DNA of 6,672 bases from Acidobacteriota bacterium (lineage in GTDB: Bacteria; Acidobacteriota; Terriglobia; Terriglobales; Acidobacteriaceae), in the NCBI GenBank assembly GCA_021781255.1, contig JAJXXG010000269.1:1-6672 (forward strand), in the 5' to 3' direction. Below are positions 5,832-6,672 of the stretch, piece by piece. The first letter of the stretch is position 1; every line of letters starts with the position of its first letter. Under the pieces are notes generated by a model. It was not told where the DNA came from, did no database searches, and saw only the letters and a program-made list of their open reading frames with translations. The position numbers and the translations under genes were made by a program.

Positions 5832-6672
5832 TCACGAAACCGCGCCGGCTTCCTCCCCGGCGCATCCGCACGAGCGGCGCACGATCAGGTGCGTGGGGAA
5901 GATCATCTTCACCGCCTGCCGCGCGGGCTGCTCCGCATGCGGCGCGCTCGTGATCTGCTGGAAGAGCTGCTCGGCTGCAGCGCGCGCAATCTCGGTCGCT
6001 GATTGCGCAACCACGGTGAGCGGCGTGCCCAGCTCTTCCGCCAGTTCAAAATCGTCAAATCCAACCACCGCGATATCCTGCGGCACGCGCAGCTTTTGCC
6101 GGTGTAGCGCCTGCACCAGCCGAATGGATGCCAGCCGCTTGACAGAGAAGACTGCGGTCGGCCTCTCCTTTGCATGAGCCCAGCGCTGGATCAGCGCCTC
6201 CATATCCGCAAGCGTGTTCACCTGGTTGAAGACCAGCGGCCGCAGGCCTGCACTGCGCATGGCCTGCTTGTAGCCTTCGAAGCGCTCGCGCGCGGTATAC
6301 GAGCTACCCTCAAAGCCCACGCAGGCAATCCTCGTGTGGCCGTGGTCGATCAGGTGGCGCACGCCCGTCTCCGCGCCTTCGCGATTGTCCACCAGCACCG
6401 CGTCTATGTTCAGCCCCGCAAGGGGGCGATCGAGCGCCACCACGGGGATGTCGCGATCCAGCAGATGCTGCAGGCGCGGCGTGTCCTCTCCTGAAGGAAC
6501 AAGAATGAGCCCAGCCACCTGGTGATTGGCGATGGCCTCAAGCTGCTGGCTCTCCAGCGCCGCGCTCCGCCCCGTGGCCACCACCATCGTCTGGTAGTCG
6601 TGCCGCATGGCCACCTCCTGCACCGCATGAAAACAGCTCGCAAAGAAGTCCGTAAGGTCGGGCACAATAAGC
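5832..6672 (-). CDS. LacI-family transcriptional regulator, N-terminus outside the window
   Basis: Effector-binding core and C-terminus of a LacI/GalR-type regulator. The frame is open through the right edge, so the helix-turn-helix and hinge (about 60 residues) lie beyond it; a GTG at 6665 should not be taken as the start because it falls inside the first core strand (LIVPDLTDFF). Counting from that codon: VAGLILVPSGED near 50, IPVVALDRPL near 73, VDNREGAETGVRHLIDHGH at 92-110, the second-lobe segment RFEGYKQAMRSAGL near 128, VPQDIAVVGFDDFELAEEL near 194, and the C-terminal THLIVRRSCGC typical of the family. The usual Asn-Asp of the effector pocket after the FxxN-like strand is replaced by Val175-Lys176-Arg177. 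The gene converges on the kdu operon, which is its most likely target together with itself; the inducer would be a pathway intermediate such as KDG, by analogy only. Confidence 0.92.
   Translation of the reverse strand, partial: LIVPDLTDFFASCFHAVQEVAMRHDYQTMVVATGRSAALESQQLEAIANHQVAGLILVPSGEDTPRLQHLLDRDIPVVALDRPLAGLNIDAVLVDNREGAETGVRHLIDHGHTRIACVGFEGSSYTARERFEGYKQAMRSAGLRPLVFNQVNTLADMEALIQRWAHAKERPTAVFSVKRLASIRLVQALHRQKLRVPQDIAVVGFDDFELAEELGTPLTVVAQSATEIARAAAEQLFQQITSAPHAEQPARQAVKMIFPTHLIVRRSCGCAGEEAGAVS
5842..5863. other. GC-rich hairpin between the converging cupin and lacI genes
   Basis: GCGCCGG (5842-5848) and CCGGCGC (5857-5863) form a perfect 7-bp stem with an 8-nt loop, 18 nt after the cupin stop codon and inside the last codons of the LacI-family gene. 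No T-tract follows on either strand. It may help end the operon transcript, but it also encodes part of the regulator, so chance is possible. Confidence 0.3.

Noticed and set aside
6663..6665. GTG at 6665 as the true start of the LacI-family gene
   Set aside because: It falls inside the conserved first strand of the effector domain, and the frame stays open to the window edge; a start here would leave no DNA-binding domain.

Overview
The window is GC-rich DNA from a bacterium that grows on carbohydrates. The gene content (a secreted GH43 galactanase-like enzyme, a kdgK-kduI-kduD uronate cassette, a secreted cupin and a LacI regulator) and the protein style suggest a soil acidobacterium of the Terriglobia/Acidobacteriaceae type. 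That placement is inference from recall; the sequence holds no phylogenetic marker. No RNA gene, CRISPR array, insertion sequence or phage gene is visible. Coding is dense, with no clear frameshifts.

Layout from left to right: (1) the first 358 codons of a tryptophanase on the minus strand, running off the left edge; (2) a 158-bp divergent intergenic region with an imperfect long stem-loop; (3) a plus-strand secreted GH43 glycosidase of the exo-beta-1,3-galactanase type, followed by a strong GC-rich hairpin; (4) a 297-bp gap with an AT-rich patch, a candidate promoter and a candidate LacI-type operator; (5) a tight plus-strand run kdgK - kduI - kduD - secreted cupin, with gaps of 48, 26 and 33 nt, almost certainly one operon; (6) a convergent LacI-family regulator on the minus strand, 7 nt from the cupin stop, lacking its N-terminal DNA-binding domain because the window ends.

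The central genes form a pathway. KduI isomerises 5-keto-4-deoxyuronate, the ring-opened product of the unsaturated uronates released by pectate or other polysaccharide lyases. KduD reduces the product to 2-keto-3-deoxygluconate (KDG). KdgK phosphorylates KDG to KDPG, which a KDPG aldolase (not in this window) would split to pyruvate and glyceraldehyde 3-phosphate. The GH43 enzyme would trim galactose from galactan side chains outside the cytoplasm, which fits use of rhamnogalacturonan or arabinogalactan material. The LacI-type protein is the obvious candidate regulator. The tryptophanase is functionally unrelated and probably belongs to a neighbouring transcription unit.

The least explained element is the exported single-domain cupin that ends the kdu operon. 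It sits where a KdgF cupin might be expected, but it has a signal peptide, a reduced metal-binding motif and no KdgF-like C-terminal catalytic residues.
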